A DNA stretch of 64,000 nucleotides from Prevotellaceae bacterium (lineage in GTDB: Bacteria > Bacteroidota > Bacteroidia > Bacteroidales > Bacteroidaceae): assembly GCA_030531085.1 (NCBI GenBank), contig JAUNOM010000002.1:75094-139093 (forward strand), given 5' to 3'. Position 1 is the stretch's first letter, and every line of letters starts with the position of its first letter. The translations under genes were made by a program, and so were the position numbers. Positions 26,643 through 36,270 of this stretch are shown piece after piece. Under the pieces are notes generated by a model, which worked only from the letters and a program-made list of their open reading frames with translations, did not search any database and was not told the origin of the DNA.

Positions 26643-28143
26643 GAGAATGATTATAAATTCTGGAGCACAATACATCCGTACTATATTGTATATGGCATTG
26701 TCTCTATACTCCACACGACTAATCCTTGATGCTTTAGGAAAGTCGGACTTTGGATTATACTCCTTGGTTGGCAGCGTTGTGATTATGTTCGGTTTCGTTA
26801 CGTCATCATTAGCAACCAGCACTCAGCGCTATCTGTCATATTCATGGGGACAGAAAGATGTAACAGCGGTCTCCAGAGTATTCTCCAACGCTATGTTTTT
26901 ACATACTCTCATTTGTCTTGTATTAACATTTACACTTCTTTTATTAAGAAACACAATCATAGAAAGACACTTGAATATTCAACCTGACCGTTTGGAGTCT
27001 GCAGAATTTATTTATATTACAAGTGTAATAATTTTAGGCTTATCCTTTTTAAACTCACCAGTGAAAGCACTGTTCATTGCACGTGAGAATATTATTTTTG
27101 TATCATGCGTTGATGTGTTTGATGCCTTTTCTAAGTTACTTGGGGCTTTTGCTCTATATTATATAAACTATGACAGTCTCAAGACTTACGCTATCATCAT
27201 GGCGTCCATCTCCTTATTTGAATTTTCCATATACCTAACCTATGCATTCTTTAAATATGAGGAATGTAAAAGTATTCGTAAAGAGCACATATCACTAAAT
27301 ACAATATGGCATATGTCATCATTTGCATTATGGAATGTATACTCTGTAGGTTCCGGCGTAATAAGGATTCAAGGTATAGCTGTAATAATAAACAAGTTCC
27401 TCGGTACTATTGTCAATGCAAGCTACGGCATTGCATTACAGGTATACAGTGCATCTGGTGCATTAGCTTTAGCTATACTCAATGCTATTAATCCACAACT
27501 AATGAAGGCAGAGGGGGCTGGTGACAGGCAACGAATGCTCACTCTTTGTACAAAAGAAAGCAAATATTCCTTTCTTGTACTTTCGCTACTTCTAATACCT
27601 ATAATCGTTGAAATGCCATCAGTATTGACTTTTTGGCTTGGGGACATTCCAAACCATGCTGTCATGTTCTGCCGATATATACTGTTAGCGCTGATTGTTG
27701 ATCAACTGACAATAGGACTCACTTCTGCTAATCAGGCATTAGGGAGCATTCGTAACTATTCTGTAGTAACAAGCACTATCAGACTTTTGGCATTACCGAT
27801 GTCGTGGTTTGCCTTGACATTGGGATATCCCTGTGATGCCATAATGTGGTCTTACATTTTTGTTGAATTAATGATAGGAGTCATAAGATTACCTTTCTTA
27901 AAAATCACAGGCGGTCTGGAGATTATGAAATACCTTTATGAAGTTGTAATTAGGTGTCTTCCCATCTCTATTGTAGTATTTTCAATATCTTATACAATAT
28001 CTATATCTGTAGAGTTTCCTTTCAGATTTATTATTACAGAAATAGCAGGAATCATCACTGGTACTTGCATCATGTATTTAATATCCCTCGATGAAGATGA
28101 ACGCAAATGGTTTAATAAAACATTAAATAGACTATCAAGATGA
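26629..28143 (+). CDS. Wzx-type oligosaccharide flippase
   Basis: 504 aa polytopic protein of the MATE/MOP superfamily with about 12-14 membrane spans. The N-terminus (LYSTRLILDALGKSDFGLYS, then TSSLATSTQRYLSYSWGQKD) is typical of Bacteroidetes polysaccharide flippases. It would move undecaprenyl-linked repeat units across the inner membrane. Low-GC like its neighbours. The stop overlaps the next start (ATGA at 28140). Confidence 0.85.
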   Translation: MNPTKRMIINSGAQYIRTILYMALSLYSTRLILDALGKSDFGLYSLVGSVVIMFGFVTSSLATSTQRYLSYSWGQKDVTAVSRVFSNAMFLHTLICLVLTFTLLLLRNTIIERHLNIQPDRLESAEFIYITSVIILGLSFLNSPVKALFIARENIIFVSCVDVFDAFSKLLGAFALYYINYDSLKTYAIIMASISLFEFSIYLTYAFFKYEECKSIRKEHISLNTIWHMSSFALWNVYSVGSGVIRIQGIAVIINKFLGTIVNASYGIALQVYSASGALALAILNAINPQLMKAEGAGDRQRMLTLCTKESKYSFLVLSLLLIPIIVEMPSVLTFWLGDIPNHAVMFCRYILLALIVDQLTIGLTSANQALGSIRNYSVVTSTIRLLALPMSWFALTLGYPCDAIMWSYIFVELMIGVIRLPFLKITGGLEIMKYLYEVVIRCLPISIVVFSISYTISISVEFPFRFIITEIAGIITGTCIMYLISLDEDERKWFNKTLNRLSR

Positions 28144-28892
28144 ATTATCCAAATATTTTCAGAACATTACTATTCAACCTTAGGGCTTTCGGACTGAGAC
28201 GTGGACTAAAACTCCCCGTATATGTTTACAGTAGGGTTAAAGTATACAATATGGGGCATTTGATAATTAAAACGCCAATTACAAAAGGAATGATCAGAAT
28301 AGGATTACTTGAATCAAATTCTGCTGTTCCTTATACAATATGGAATAACAAAGGTTCTATTGAGTTTGAAGGAAACGTTTGGATAAACCATGGCACACGC
28401 ATAAAGAACTCGGGCACAATAGTATTCCATGGTAACAACATTTTAGGTTATGAAGTGCAGTTAGATATAATAGAACATCTGGAAATAGGAAATAACACTA
28501 CTATTGGTTTCTGCTCAGAAGTCACAGACAATGATTCACACTATATTGTTGACATAAACACAAGAGAAATCAAGCCTAACAGAAAACCCATTATACTGGG
28601 GAATTTCAATTGGATTACAAGTCATTCATACATAAGAAAAGGCACAATAACTCCAGACTTTATTATCGTTGCATCGCCAAATTCTGTTTTGCGAAAAGAT
28701 TACCGCGGAGAAATAGAACCATATACGACATTAGCAGGTAATCCCCTGCACGCCATTGGAGCAGGCAAGTTACGTGTTTATAATTTTGACAGCGAGAAAA
28801 TATTAAATAATGCACTTGTGGGTGAAGGTAAACCATCAGTATATGTTTTGCCAAAAGATATAGACCTCGTCAAATTTTGTGCTTTCAAATAA
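28140..28892 (+). CDS. Left-handed beta-helix (hexapeptide) acyltransferase-like protein
   Basis: 250 aa. The region 70-215 shows imperfect hexapeptide turns (VWINHGTRIKNSGTIVFHGN, LEIGNNTTIGFCSEVTDND) and an end block TTLAGNPLHAIG typical of O-acetyltransferases of the Xat/NodL type (usually 'aGNPAk.I'). It probably acetylates a sugar of the repeat unit. The usual catalytic His of active acetyltransferases is not certain: candidates are in SHYIVD and TSHSYIRKG. Translationally coupled to the flippase. Confidence 0.7.
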   Translation: MNYPNIFRTLLFNLRAFGLRRGLKLPVYVYSRVKVYNMGHLIIKTPITKGMIRIGLLESNSAVPYTIWNNKGSIEFEGNVWINHGTRIKNSGTIVFHGNNILGYEVQLDIIEHLEIGNNTTIGFCSEVTDNDSHYIVDINTREIKPNRKPIILGNFNWITSHSYIRKGTITPDFIIVASPNSVLRKDYRGEIEPYTTLAGNPLHAIGAGKLRVYNFDSEKILNNALVGEGKPSVYVLPKDIDLVKFCAFK

Positions 28893-28901
28893 CTAATTAT
28901 T

Positions 28902-30101
28902 ATGAAAATCCTATTTGATTTATATACACCACAATTTTTTGTAGGAGGTGCAGGAGAATATATTCGTACTGTATTCTATGAACTCATAAAGACGTGCAAT
29001 GAGTCGCAAAAAGACATACAGGTAGTTGCACTTATGGATCTATCAGTCAAAAAATATCCTTACCCTGATTTATCACCAATATCTCTAAGGAATCTTAATA
29101 TTAATATAGTTGATATTCATAATAACACCCTAAAAGACATCATTAAAACCAATAGTATTGACAAAATATTTATTGGTGCTGCTCAATACTGGGGTATGAG
29201 ACTTGATGTTGAAAATATATCCTGTCCTGTCGTCTGCGTTGTTCACGATCTTATGGATGAGGAGTTTGCTACCTCTCACATAAAAGATTATCTTTTGTTA
29301 GGAAAATGGAAATCGTTCATACACTTTCAGATAGGAGAAATATGGAGGAAGTATTCTTTCCACCACAACTTAGGCTGTAAAAGAATGACTCCCATACGAA
29401 CACTGATGGAGAATAATCCACATTGTACATTAGTTACAGTTTCTGAATATTCTAAAATTTCCATAATATACCACTACAATCTCCCTAAAGAAAGAATTCT
29501 TGTAAGATATTCTCCTGAACGCAGGATGCTAATAAACGACAACATAGAAAACAAAATCCTTTCCCATATAATAAGCTCAAATAAAAAATACTATCTACTT
29601 CTAAATGCAAATCGTTTTACGAAGAATCCAGACAAAGTAATAAGCACATTCGAGAAATATATTAATAATATAGAAAAAGATGCATACATTGTTACTGTAG
29701 GCTATCCAAAATCTCGATATCCGCAACACATTATTTTGCCATATTTGAGTGAAAGCGATTTAGGGCAAGCAATCTCCCACTGTTACGCCCTCATTTTCCC
29801 AAGCGTTTTTGAAGGATTCGGCTACCCTCCTATAGAGGCCATGAAATACGGTAAACCTGTCTTAGCATCAAACGTAACGTCCATACCAGAAGTATTAGGA
29901 GACGCTCCTATATATTTCTCACCTTTATATGAAAGTGACATCTACAAGGCTCTTACAATACTTAATGAAGAAAACTATAAGTACTATTCTCAGAAGTCTT
30001 CACGAAGGTATGATGTCATATCACAAAGACAGAAATCTGACTTAATAAAGCTAATCAACTTAATATTGAGCACCCCATTGTGTGCAACACATAAAAAATA
30101 A
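28902..30101 (+). CDS. Glycosyltransferase family 4
   Basis: 399 aa GT-B enzyme. C-terminal donor-binding half: LNANRFTKNPDKVI, then FPSVFEGFGYPPIEAMKYGK with the EX7E motif and PVLASNVTSIPEVLGDAPIYF. The N-terminal acceptor half is variable. It adds a sugar from an NDP-donor to the lipid-linked repeat unit in the cytoplasm; donor and linkage cannot be read from sequence. It lies in the AT-rich core of the locus. Confidence 0.88.
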   Translation: MKILFDLYTPQFFVGGAGEYIRTVFYELIKTCNESQKDIQVVALMDLSVKKYPYPDLSPISLRNLNINIVDIHNNTLKDIIKTNSIDKIFIGAAQYWGMRLDVENISCPVVCVVHDLMDEEFATSHIKDYLLLGKWKSFIHFQIGEIWRKYSFHHNLGCKRMTPIRTLMENNPHCTLVTVSEYSKISIIYHYNLPKERILVRYSPERRMLINDNIENKILSHIISSNKKYYLLLNANRFTKNPDKVISTFEKYINNIEKDAYIVTVGYPKSRYPQHIILPYLSESDLGQAISHCYALIFPSVFEGFGYPPIEAMKYGKPVLASNVTSIPEVLGDAPIYFSPLYESDIYKALTILNEENYKYYSQKSSRRYDVISQRQKSDLIKLINLILSTPLCATHKK

Positions 30102-30123
30102 CTCAATAACAAACACTATAATT

Positions 30124-31275
30124 ATGAAACCACGAATAATAGCACTATACCTTCCACAGTTTCATCCTATCCCAGAAAATGATGAATGGTGGGGTAAGGG
30201 ATTTACAGAATGGACAAATGTAGTTAAAGCAAAACCACTATATAAAGGCCATGTCCAGCCACGCATTCCCGCAGACTTGGGATTCTACGATTTACGCTTA
30301 CCCGAAATACGCCAACAGCAGGCAGAACTGGCTATGGAGGCAGGAATAGAAGGATTCTGCTATTATCACTATTGGTTTGGAAATGGGAAACAATTATTAG
30401 AACGCCCATTTAACGAAGTATTAAATTCCGGGAAACCTGATTTCCCTTTCTGTCTGTGTTGGGCCAATCACGATTGGACTAACAAAACATGGAAAAAAGG
30501 TTCCAGTATGCGCACAGATTCCATGATAATGCAAATGCACTATTCCACAAAGGATCACATAGACCACTTCAACTCCTTACTCCCTGCCTTTCGTGATAAA
30601 CGTTACATCAAGGTCGATGGAAAACCCGTATTCGCAATATGGGCTCCATGTGACATTCCCGAAGTAAAAAACTTCATCAGTTTATGGCAGGAGATGGCAC
30701 AAGCCAATGGCCTAAAAGGTATTCATTTTGTTGGTTATACAACAAACGCAGCAGGAAAATCTGTCAAAGACGGGAAGCTATCAATGTGGGACACCACACA
30801 CGCAGCAGATTTCTACAATAACATTCTTGAGCTTGGATTTGATGCTGTTATGTCTAACGGCCTTGCCCGAGCGCAGTCTTTATGCCATGGAAAATTGTCT
30901 ATGTTATGGTATTACATAAGCGGTATGACATTCTTACACACGACTCTCCGCACAGATTATGCAAAAGCTATGAGTAAATATTATGTAGAGGAAGATAAAT
31001 GGGAGAATGTATATCCCACACTGTTGCCACAATGGGACAGAACTCCAAGAGCAGGCATTAAAACAGACCCACTTTGCAACGCCACTCCTAATAAATTTCA
31101 AAAATCTGTGGAGGAAGCTATAGGTCTAATAAGTCACAAGGAACCAGAACATCAAATACTTTTTCTAAAAGCATGGAATGAATGGGGTGAAGGAAACTAT
31201 GTTGAACCAGATCAGCAGTTTGGACACGGATGGCTTCAAGCCATCAGAAATGCAATTGATAAATTTAAGAACTAA
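30124..31275 (+). CDS. WbsX-family protein (GH99-like glycan enzyme)
   Basis: 383 aa from ATG 30124; an in-frame GTG 14 codons earlier overlaps the previous gene and is not needed. The start MKPRIIALYLPQFHPIPEND and the blocks WWGKGFTEWTNV, FCYYHYWFGNGKQLLERP, FCLCWANHDWTNKTW and FLKAWNEWGEGNYVEPD define the WbsX family (related to GH99 endo-mannosidases), found in O-antigen and capsule loci. It has long been listed as a glycosyltransferase but the fold relation suggests a glycoside hydrolase or transglycosidase; activity is unproven. No signal peptide, so it is probably cytoplasmic. Confidence 0.88.
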   Translation: MKPRIIALYLPQFHPIPENDEWWGKGFTEWTNVVKAKPLYKGHVQPRIPADLGFYDLRLPEIRQQQAELAMEAGIEGFCYYHYWFGNGKQLLERPFNEVLNSGKPDFPFCLCWANHDWTNKTWKKGSSMRTDSMIMQMHYSTKDHIDHFNSLLPAFRDKRYIKVDGKPVFAIWAPCDIPEVKNFISLWQEMAQANGLKGIHFVGYTTNAAGKSVKDGKLSMWDTTHAADFYNNILELGFDAVMSNGLARAQSLCHGKLSMLWYYISGMTFLHTTLRTDYAKAMSKYYVEEDKWENVYPTLLPQWDRTPRAGIKTDPLCNATPNKFQKSVEEAIGLISHKEPEHQILFLKAWNEWGEGNYVEPDQQFGHGWLQAIRNAIDKFKN

Positions 31276-31280
31276 AAAAT

Positions 31281-32318
31281 ATGCCAACTAAAAAAATTTG
31301 CATTTGCGGTCATTTTGGCTTTGGTCTAAAACTACTCAACGGGCAAACTATAAAGACAAAGATTTTGTATAGGGAATTGCAGCGTGAATATGGCAACAAT
31401 AATATATATGTAATAGATACCCATGGTAGAAAGAATACCATATTATTGTTTTTCCGTCTTATCTTTGGTCTAATTATATGCCGCAACATTATTATTCTTC
31501 CCGCTCAAGGTGGTATGTTAATTATACCACTATGGCTATGTCTATGGAATTCTCTTTTTAGAAGAAAACTCCACTATGTAGTCATAGGCGGATGGGTGGC
31601 AAAATTCCTTGACCAACACCGAATAACAGAATGGGCATTACATTTTTTCCACAACATCTATTGTGAAACATCAACATTACAAAAGGAATTAATAAAAAGG
31701 AACTACAATAATACTGTAGTTCTACCAAATTGTAAATCACTAAATATTATTCCAGAAGACCAGCTGAATTTCTCAACCAACTATCCTCTGCGCCTTGTCA
31801 TATTCTCACGCATCATGAAACAAAAGGGAATTGCTGATGCAGTTAAAACTGTAGCGAGGATTAACAAGAACAAAGGAAAGGAAATATACACTTTGGATAT
31901 TTACGGACAAATCGATAATGCAGAAACCGAATGGTTTACAGAACTTCAAAACTCCTTCCCTACATCCATTAAATATAAAGGATGCGTAGATTTTGACAAG
32001 AGTGTTGAAACTTTGTCTAAGTATTTTGCATTGGTTTTCCCTACCCGTTTCTTCACAGAAGGTATACCTGGTACTATTATTGATGCATACGCTGCAGGAC
32101 TACCAGTAATTACTGCCCAATGGGAAAGTTATAAAGATATTGTAATAGATGGAGAAACAGGATACAGCTATAAATTCGGTGAAATCAACGCACTGGAAGA
32201 GCTGTTGATAAAAATAGCAGATACACCAGAGAATATTGTAAAAATAAAACGTAACTGTATTATGAAAGCTTACGACTATATACCACAGAATGTTATACCA
32301 TTAATGAAATTTGAATAG
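31281..32318 (+). CDS. Glycosyltransferase family 4 (second)
   Basis: 345 aa GT-B protein. N-terminal CGHFGFGLKLLNGQTIKTKI is the 'G..NGQT.K' loop of GT4 enzymes; the C-terminal FPTRFFTEGIPGTIIDAYAA with GLPVITAQW is the EX7E-like donor site, here with Asp in place of the second Glu (EGIPGTIIDAY). Short hydrophobic stretch near 45-75 may bind the membrane. Low GC. Likely adds one residue of the repeat unit. Confidence 0.85.
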   Translation: MPTKKICICGHFGFGLKLLNGQTIKTKILYRELQREYGNNNIYVIDTHGRKNTILLFFRLIFGLIICRNIIILPAQGGMLIIPLWLCLWNSLFRRKLHYVVIGGWVAKFLDQHRITEWALHFFHNIYCETSTLQKELIKRNYNNTVVLPNCKSLNIIPEDQLNFSTNYPLRLVIFSRIMKQKGIADAVKTVARINKNKGKEIYTLDIYGQIDNAETEWFTELQNSFPTSIKYKGCVDFDKSVETLSKYFALVFPTRFFTEGIPGTIIDAYAAGLPVITAQWESYKDIVIDGETGYSYKFGEINALEELLIKIADTPENIVKIKRNCIMKAYDYIPQNVIPLMKFE

Positions 32319-32327
32319 AATATAAAA

Positions 32328-33440
32328 ATGTTGCATCGTCTTTTATTATGTATTGTATTAATGTACAGCTTATATATAAATGCTGCTCCAAAATACAAAT
32401 CATGTATTGTATGGGACATAAACAGTCTTGACACACTGTCCGCCATACAGAAACAACAACTTATAGGACAAGCAGAAGAGATTTTAAAAACACCTTTTGT
32501 TTCTGTAAGGAATAAAAAGAAAAGTTATACAGGTGATCCAAACGCCTATGAAAGTCTTGCAACATATTTTTGGCCCGACAAATCTAATCCAAACGGAAGA
32601 TACATAGTCAAAGACGAACAACGCAATCCTGAAACTGACCTTTATTGCACTCCTCTCATCTACACACTTTCACACAAACTAAAGTATATCTGTGAGGCAT
32701 ACGTCCTCACAGGTGATGACAAATATGCTCAATATGCAAAAAAACAGATTTTATTCTGGTTTACCGACCCACACTTTTACATGAAACCAGATTTTGAATA
32801 TGGGCAGTTCATTCCAGGAGGCAAATATACAAAAGGGAACATTGGGGCTATATCAGAAGCATACTATCTGATTGATGCTTTAGAAGCCATAGCGTTATTA
32901 AAAGACAATAAATATATAGACAAAACAACGAACAGGAAACTAAAAGATTGGTTCCATGAATTTTCCATTTGGATGCGAACAAGTATTATAGGCTCAAAGA
33001 TGAAGTCTGCCAGTGATAACTGTAGTATAATGTTCGATGTCCTATTATACAGAATATCCTATTATATAAATGACAAAGTGACGTGCAGGGATATAACAAA
33101 GAATTTCACTACTCAACGTCTTCACAAACAGATCACAGAGGATGGAAGACAGATAATGGAGCTAAAACGTTCCAATGCCATAACATATTCAATATACAAT
33201 CTCAATCATATCATTGACTTCTGTTTCATGCTTGAGAAAAGTGGTACACACTATTATTATGCAACAAACTCAAAAAGAATAGAAGCGGCACTTAATTATA
33301 TATACCAGTTCACAGACAATAAAGAAAAGTATTCATATATGGAATCTGGAGATTGGACAAGCATAAACAAACAAATACAAGCATTAAGGCTAAGAGCACA
33401 AAGACTTAATGACTCACATTTTAGTTCCGATGTTAATTGA
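32328..33440 (+). CDS. Secreted alginate-lyase-family (PF05426) protein with altered active site
   Basis: 370 aa with a signal peptide (MLHRLLLCIVLMYSLYINA-A). The (alpha/alpha) barrel of the alginate lyase family is recognisable: ATYFWPDKSNPNGRYIVKDE, YVLTGDDKYAQYAKKQI, then ITEDGRQIMELKRSNAITYS. The family normally has an Asn-Asn-His motif with two catalytic residues; here that place reads S-D230-N231-C232-S, so the histidine is a cysteine. The later catalytic Arg and Tyr are kept (R281, Y287). So it is either a lyase with changed chemistry or a glycan-binding derivative. In a locus with ugd, a uronic-acid polymer would be a natural partner. The next 197 bp are AT-rich and hold nothing I can name. 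Confidence 0.75.
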   Translation: MLHRLLLCIVLMYSLYINAAPKYKSCIVWDINSLDTLSAIQKQQLIGQAEEILKTPFVSVRNKKKSYTGDPNAYESLATYFWPDKSNPNGRYIVKDEQRNPETDLYCTPLIYTLSHKLKYICEAYVLTGDDKYAQYAKKQILFWFTDPHFYMKPDFEYGQFIPGGKYTKGNIGAISEAYYLIDALEAIALLKDNKYIDKTTNRKLKDWFHEFSIWMRTSIIGSKMKSASDNCSIMFDVLLYRISYYINDKVTCRDITKNFTTQRLHKQITEDGRQIMELKRSNAITYSIYNLNHIIDFCFMLEKSGTHYYYATNSKRIEAALNYIYQFTDNKEKYSYMESGDWTSINKQIQALRLRAQRLNDSHFSSDVN

Positions 33441-33637
33441 TGATATAAATGACAATACACAGCATGACACCTTAATTATAAATATAATCAAAGACATTCG
33501 TTTTTACATAAACATACAATAAAACATAAAGATATACGTTCTCTAATATAGAAACTGGATACACATAAAACTAATGTATATCACAAATCATCCATCTGGA
33601 GACTAACGATATCACTAAAATATTTCAATAGAGAATC

Positions 33638-34408
33638 ATGCAAGACTTTGGTTTGGTGAGCATCATTACGCCTACTTATAATTGCGCACGCTTTATTGCA
33701 GAGACAATAAAGAGCGTTCAAGCGCAGACATATCAAAATTGGGAAATGATTATCGTTGATGATTTCTCTACAGATGACACTACCAATGTCGTCACTCCTT
33801 ATCTAAAGACTGACAATAGAATCATATATCATAGATTAAACACCAACTCAGGCGCCGCAATTGCCCGCAACACAGCATTGCGCATGGCCAGGGGCCGATG
33901 GATAGCGTTCCTTGACAGTGATGACTTGTGGCTACCGGAGAAATTAGAAAGGCAAATCACTTTCATGAAAGAGAACAACTACCACTTCACCTATCATGAA
34001 TATGAGGAAATTGACGAATGTTCCATTCCACTAAATATATATGTCAGTGGTATCAAAAAGGCAGGACGAGTCGCAATGTATTGCTGTTGCTGGCCTGGAT
34101 GCCTTACTGTAATGTATGACAGGGAATATATTGGACTGATACAAATCGCGAATATAAAAAAGAATAACGATACCGCAATGTGGTTGCAGGTAGCAAAGAA
34201 AGCGCCATGCTATCTATTACACGAACGACTTGCATTATACAGGCGACGTAAAGGCTCCATTACTCCACAGGGGATATTCGGAAAGATCAAAGCACATTAC
34301 CCTTTGTTCCGCTATGGAGCTGCACTGAATCCTATAATGGCATGGATATTAACCATCGCCAATATACCGGCTAACATATACAAGAAAATATTTTATATAA
34401 AAAAATGA
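33638..34408 (+). CDS. Glycosyltransferase family 2
   Basis: 256 aa GT-A enzyme. VSIITPTYNCARFIAETIKS at the N-terminus, the DD of MIIVDDFSTDDT, and the metal-binding DxD motif in FLDSDDLWLPEKL. A shorter C-terminal part (YRRRKGSITPQG) resembles WaaE/KfoC-type capsule transferases. It overlaps the aminotransferase start by 4 bp. Base composition is back towards the chromosome average from this gene onward. Confidence 0.9.
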   Translation: MQDFGLVSIITPTYNCARFIAETIKSVQAQTYQNWEMIIVDDFSTDDTTNVVTPYLKTDNRIIYHRLNTNSGAAIARNTALRMARGRWIAFLDSDDLWLPEKLERQITFMKENNYHFTYHEYEEIDECSIPLNIYVSGIKKAGRVAMYCCCWPGCLTVMYDREYIGLIQIANIKKNNDTAMWLQVAKKAPCYLLHERLALYRRRKGSITPQGIFGKIKAHYPLFRYGAALNPIMAWILTIANIPANIYKKIFYIKK

Positions 34409-35610
34409 CAAACAAACGTAACATACCTTTTTCCCCTCCGGATATTACGGAAGCGGAAATAAACCTCGTGGCAGAGGCCATGCGCTCCGGATGGATCACC
34501 ACAGGTCCGAAGACAAAGGAACTTGAAAGAAAGATTGCAACATTGTGCCACACCTCAAAGGCCGTATGCCTCAACTCGGCAACAGCCTGCATGGAAGTCA
34601 TATTGCGCATATTAGGCGTTGGTCCTGGCGATGAGGTAATAACCACAGCATACACATACACGGCTTCTGCAAGTGTGGTATGCCATGTTGGCGCCACTCT
34701 GAAACTTGTAGACGTACAGCCAGGGAAACTGGAAATGGACTACGAGCAGCTGGAAGATTGCATAACAGATAGAACAAAGGTCATTATACCTGTTGACCTC
34801 GGCGGTATAATATGCGACTACGATACAATATTCAATATCGTAGAGAAGAAAAGACATCTGTTCCATGCCAATAACGACATACAGAGGGCGTTTGGGCGAA
34901 TAATAGTAATGTGCGATGCCGCACACGCACTTGGAGCGACACGAAAAGGCAAGATGTGTGGAGAAATAGCTGACTTCACATCGTTTTCTTTTCATGCAGT
35001 AAAGAACTTCACCACCGCTGAGGGCGGTGCCCTAACATGGAACCCCATAGAGGGAATAGACGATGAATGGCTTTACAAACAGTTCATGTTAGTGTCATTG
35101 CATGGCCAAAGCAAGGATGCTTTGGCAAAAACACAGCTCGGAGCCTGGGAATACGATATTGTAGCACCGCTGTACAAATACAACATGACGGATATCATGG
35201 CAGCTATAGGTCTGGCCCAGTATGACCGCTACCCCGCTCTGCTGGCGCGTCGCCGACAAATAATAGAACGGTATGACAAGGCACTGGAGCCATACCATGT
35301 ACAGTTGATGAAGCACTATGGCCCCGATTTCAGCTCAAGCGGACATTTATATATAGTCAGACTACTGGACAAAGACAGTGAATACCGCAACAAAATCATC
35401 ACCAAGATGGCAGAACGGGGCATTGTCTGCAATGTACATTACAAGCCACTGCCCTTGCTGACGGCCTACAAGACTCTGGGATTTGACATCAAGGACTTCC
35501 CCAATGCATACGATATGTATCATAACGCCATCACCCTCCCATTGCACACACGCCTGACAGATGAGGATATAGAATACATTCTCAGCAACTTCACAGAACT
35601 GATAAGATGA
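34405..35610 (+). CDS. DegT/DnrJ/EryC1/StrS-family sugar aminotransferase
   Basis: 401 aa PLP enzyme that aminates a keto-sugar nucleotide. The PLP lysine is K200 in SFHAVKNFTTAEGG and the ring-contact Asp is D171 in MCDAAHALG. SGWITTGPKTKELE at 28-41 and NSATACMEVIL are family blocks. Closest by appearance to PglE/WecE-type 4-aminotransferases. A matching 4,6-dehydratase is not encoded in this window, so the keto-sugar substrate must come from elsewhere. Coupled by ATGA overlaps to both neighbours, including the PglC-like transferase. Confidence 0.9.
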   Translation: MTNKRNIPFSPPDITEAEINLVAEAMRSGWITTGPKTKELERKIATLCHTSKAVCLNSATACMEVILRILGVGPGDEVITTAYTYTASASVVCHVGATLKLVDVQPGKLEMDYEQLEDCITDRTKVIIPVDLGGIICDYDTIFNIVEKKRHLFHANNDIQRAFGRIIVMCDAAHALGATRKGKMCGEIADFTSFSFHAVKNFTTAEGGALTWNPIEGIDDEWLYKQFMLVSLHGQSKDALAKTQLGAWEYDIVAPLYKYNMTDIMAAIGLAQYDRYPALLARRRQIIERYDKALEPYHVQLMKHYGPDFSSSGHLYIVRLLDKDSEYRNKIITKMAERGIVCNVHYKPLPLLTAYKTLGFDIKDFPNAYDMYHNAITLPLHTRLTDEDIEYILSNFTELIR

Positions 35611-36197
35611 TAAAAAGACTGCTTGACATCACTGCAAGTGGAATAGGGCTGCTGTTGTGCAGCCCTATATTCCTTATATTGGCAATATGGATAAAGCTGG
35701 ACTCGCAGGGACCAGTGTTCTACCGTCAAGTGAGAGTAGGGCGCGGCAACCGTGACTTCAAGATATTCAAATTCCGCTCCATGCGCACAGGCAGCGATAA
35801 AGGCAGTCTGATCACAGTGGGCGGACACGATAAACGCATCACACGCTCTGGATATTTTATCAGAAAATATAAACTTGATGAACTACCGCAGCTTATAAAT
35901 GTATTTACTGGAGATATGTCTCTCGTTGGGCCAAGACCAGAAGTAAGGCGGTATGTAGATATGTACACCGAAGAACAGCTGCACGTCCTTGATGTAAGAC
36001 CCGGCATCACAGACCCAGCATCGATAAAGTACAGAAATGAGAATGAGTTACTTGAAAAGGCTGACAATCCGGAACGATACTACATAGACGTGATAATGCC
36101 CGACAAGCTGCGCCTAAACCTTGAATACGCTGTTAACCAGTCACTGTCAGGTGACCTGAAACTTATATTCCAGACATTCAAGGCCATAATATACTAA
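35607..36197 (+). CDS. PglC-like initiating sugar-phosphate transferase
   Basis: 196 aa monotopic phosphoglycosyl transferase (small, PglC-type rather than WcaJ-type). Reentrant N-terminal helix (LLLCSPIFLILAIWIKLDS), then GPVFYRQVRVG, FKIFKFRSM, the catalytic Asp-Glu pair D91-E92 in KLDELPQLINV, and GDMSLVGPRPE. It puts the first sugar-1-phosphate on undecaprenyl phosphate. PglC enzymes often use diNAcBac-type amino sugars, which would fit the aminotransferase just before it. Last gene of the locus; a terminator follows at once. Confidence 0.92.
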   Translation: MIKRLLDITASGIGLLLCSPIFLILAIWIKLDSQGPVFYRQVRVGRGNRDFKIFKFRSMRTGSDKGSLITVGGHDKRITRSGYFIRKYKLDELPQLINVFTGDMSLVGPRPEVRRYVDMYTEEQLHVLDVRPGITDPASIKYRNENELLEKADNPERYYIDVIMPDKLRLNLEYAVNQSLSGDLKLIFQTFKAIIY

Positions 36198-36202
36198 TAA
36201 GA

Positions 36203-36240
36203 AAAAACCGCATCCGGATATGCCCCGATGCGGTTTTTTT
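36203..36240. terminator. Bidirectional terminator, polysaccharide locus / mdh
   Basis: AAAAACCGCATC (36204-36215) pairs with GATGCGGTTTTTTT (36227-36240), T-tracts on both strands. It lies between the convergent initiating transferase and mdh genes. Confidence 0.88.
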
Positions 36241-36270
36241 GTTGGTTGGGTAACTTATTAAGAGTTTCTC

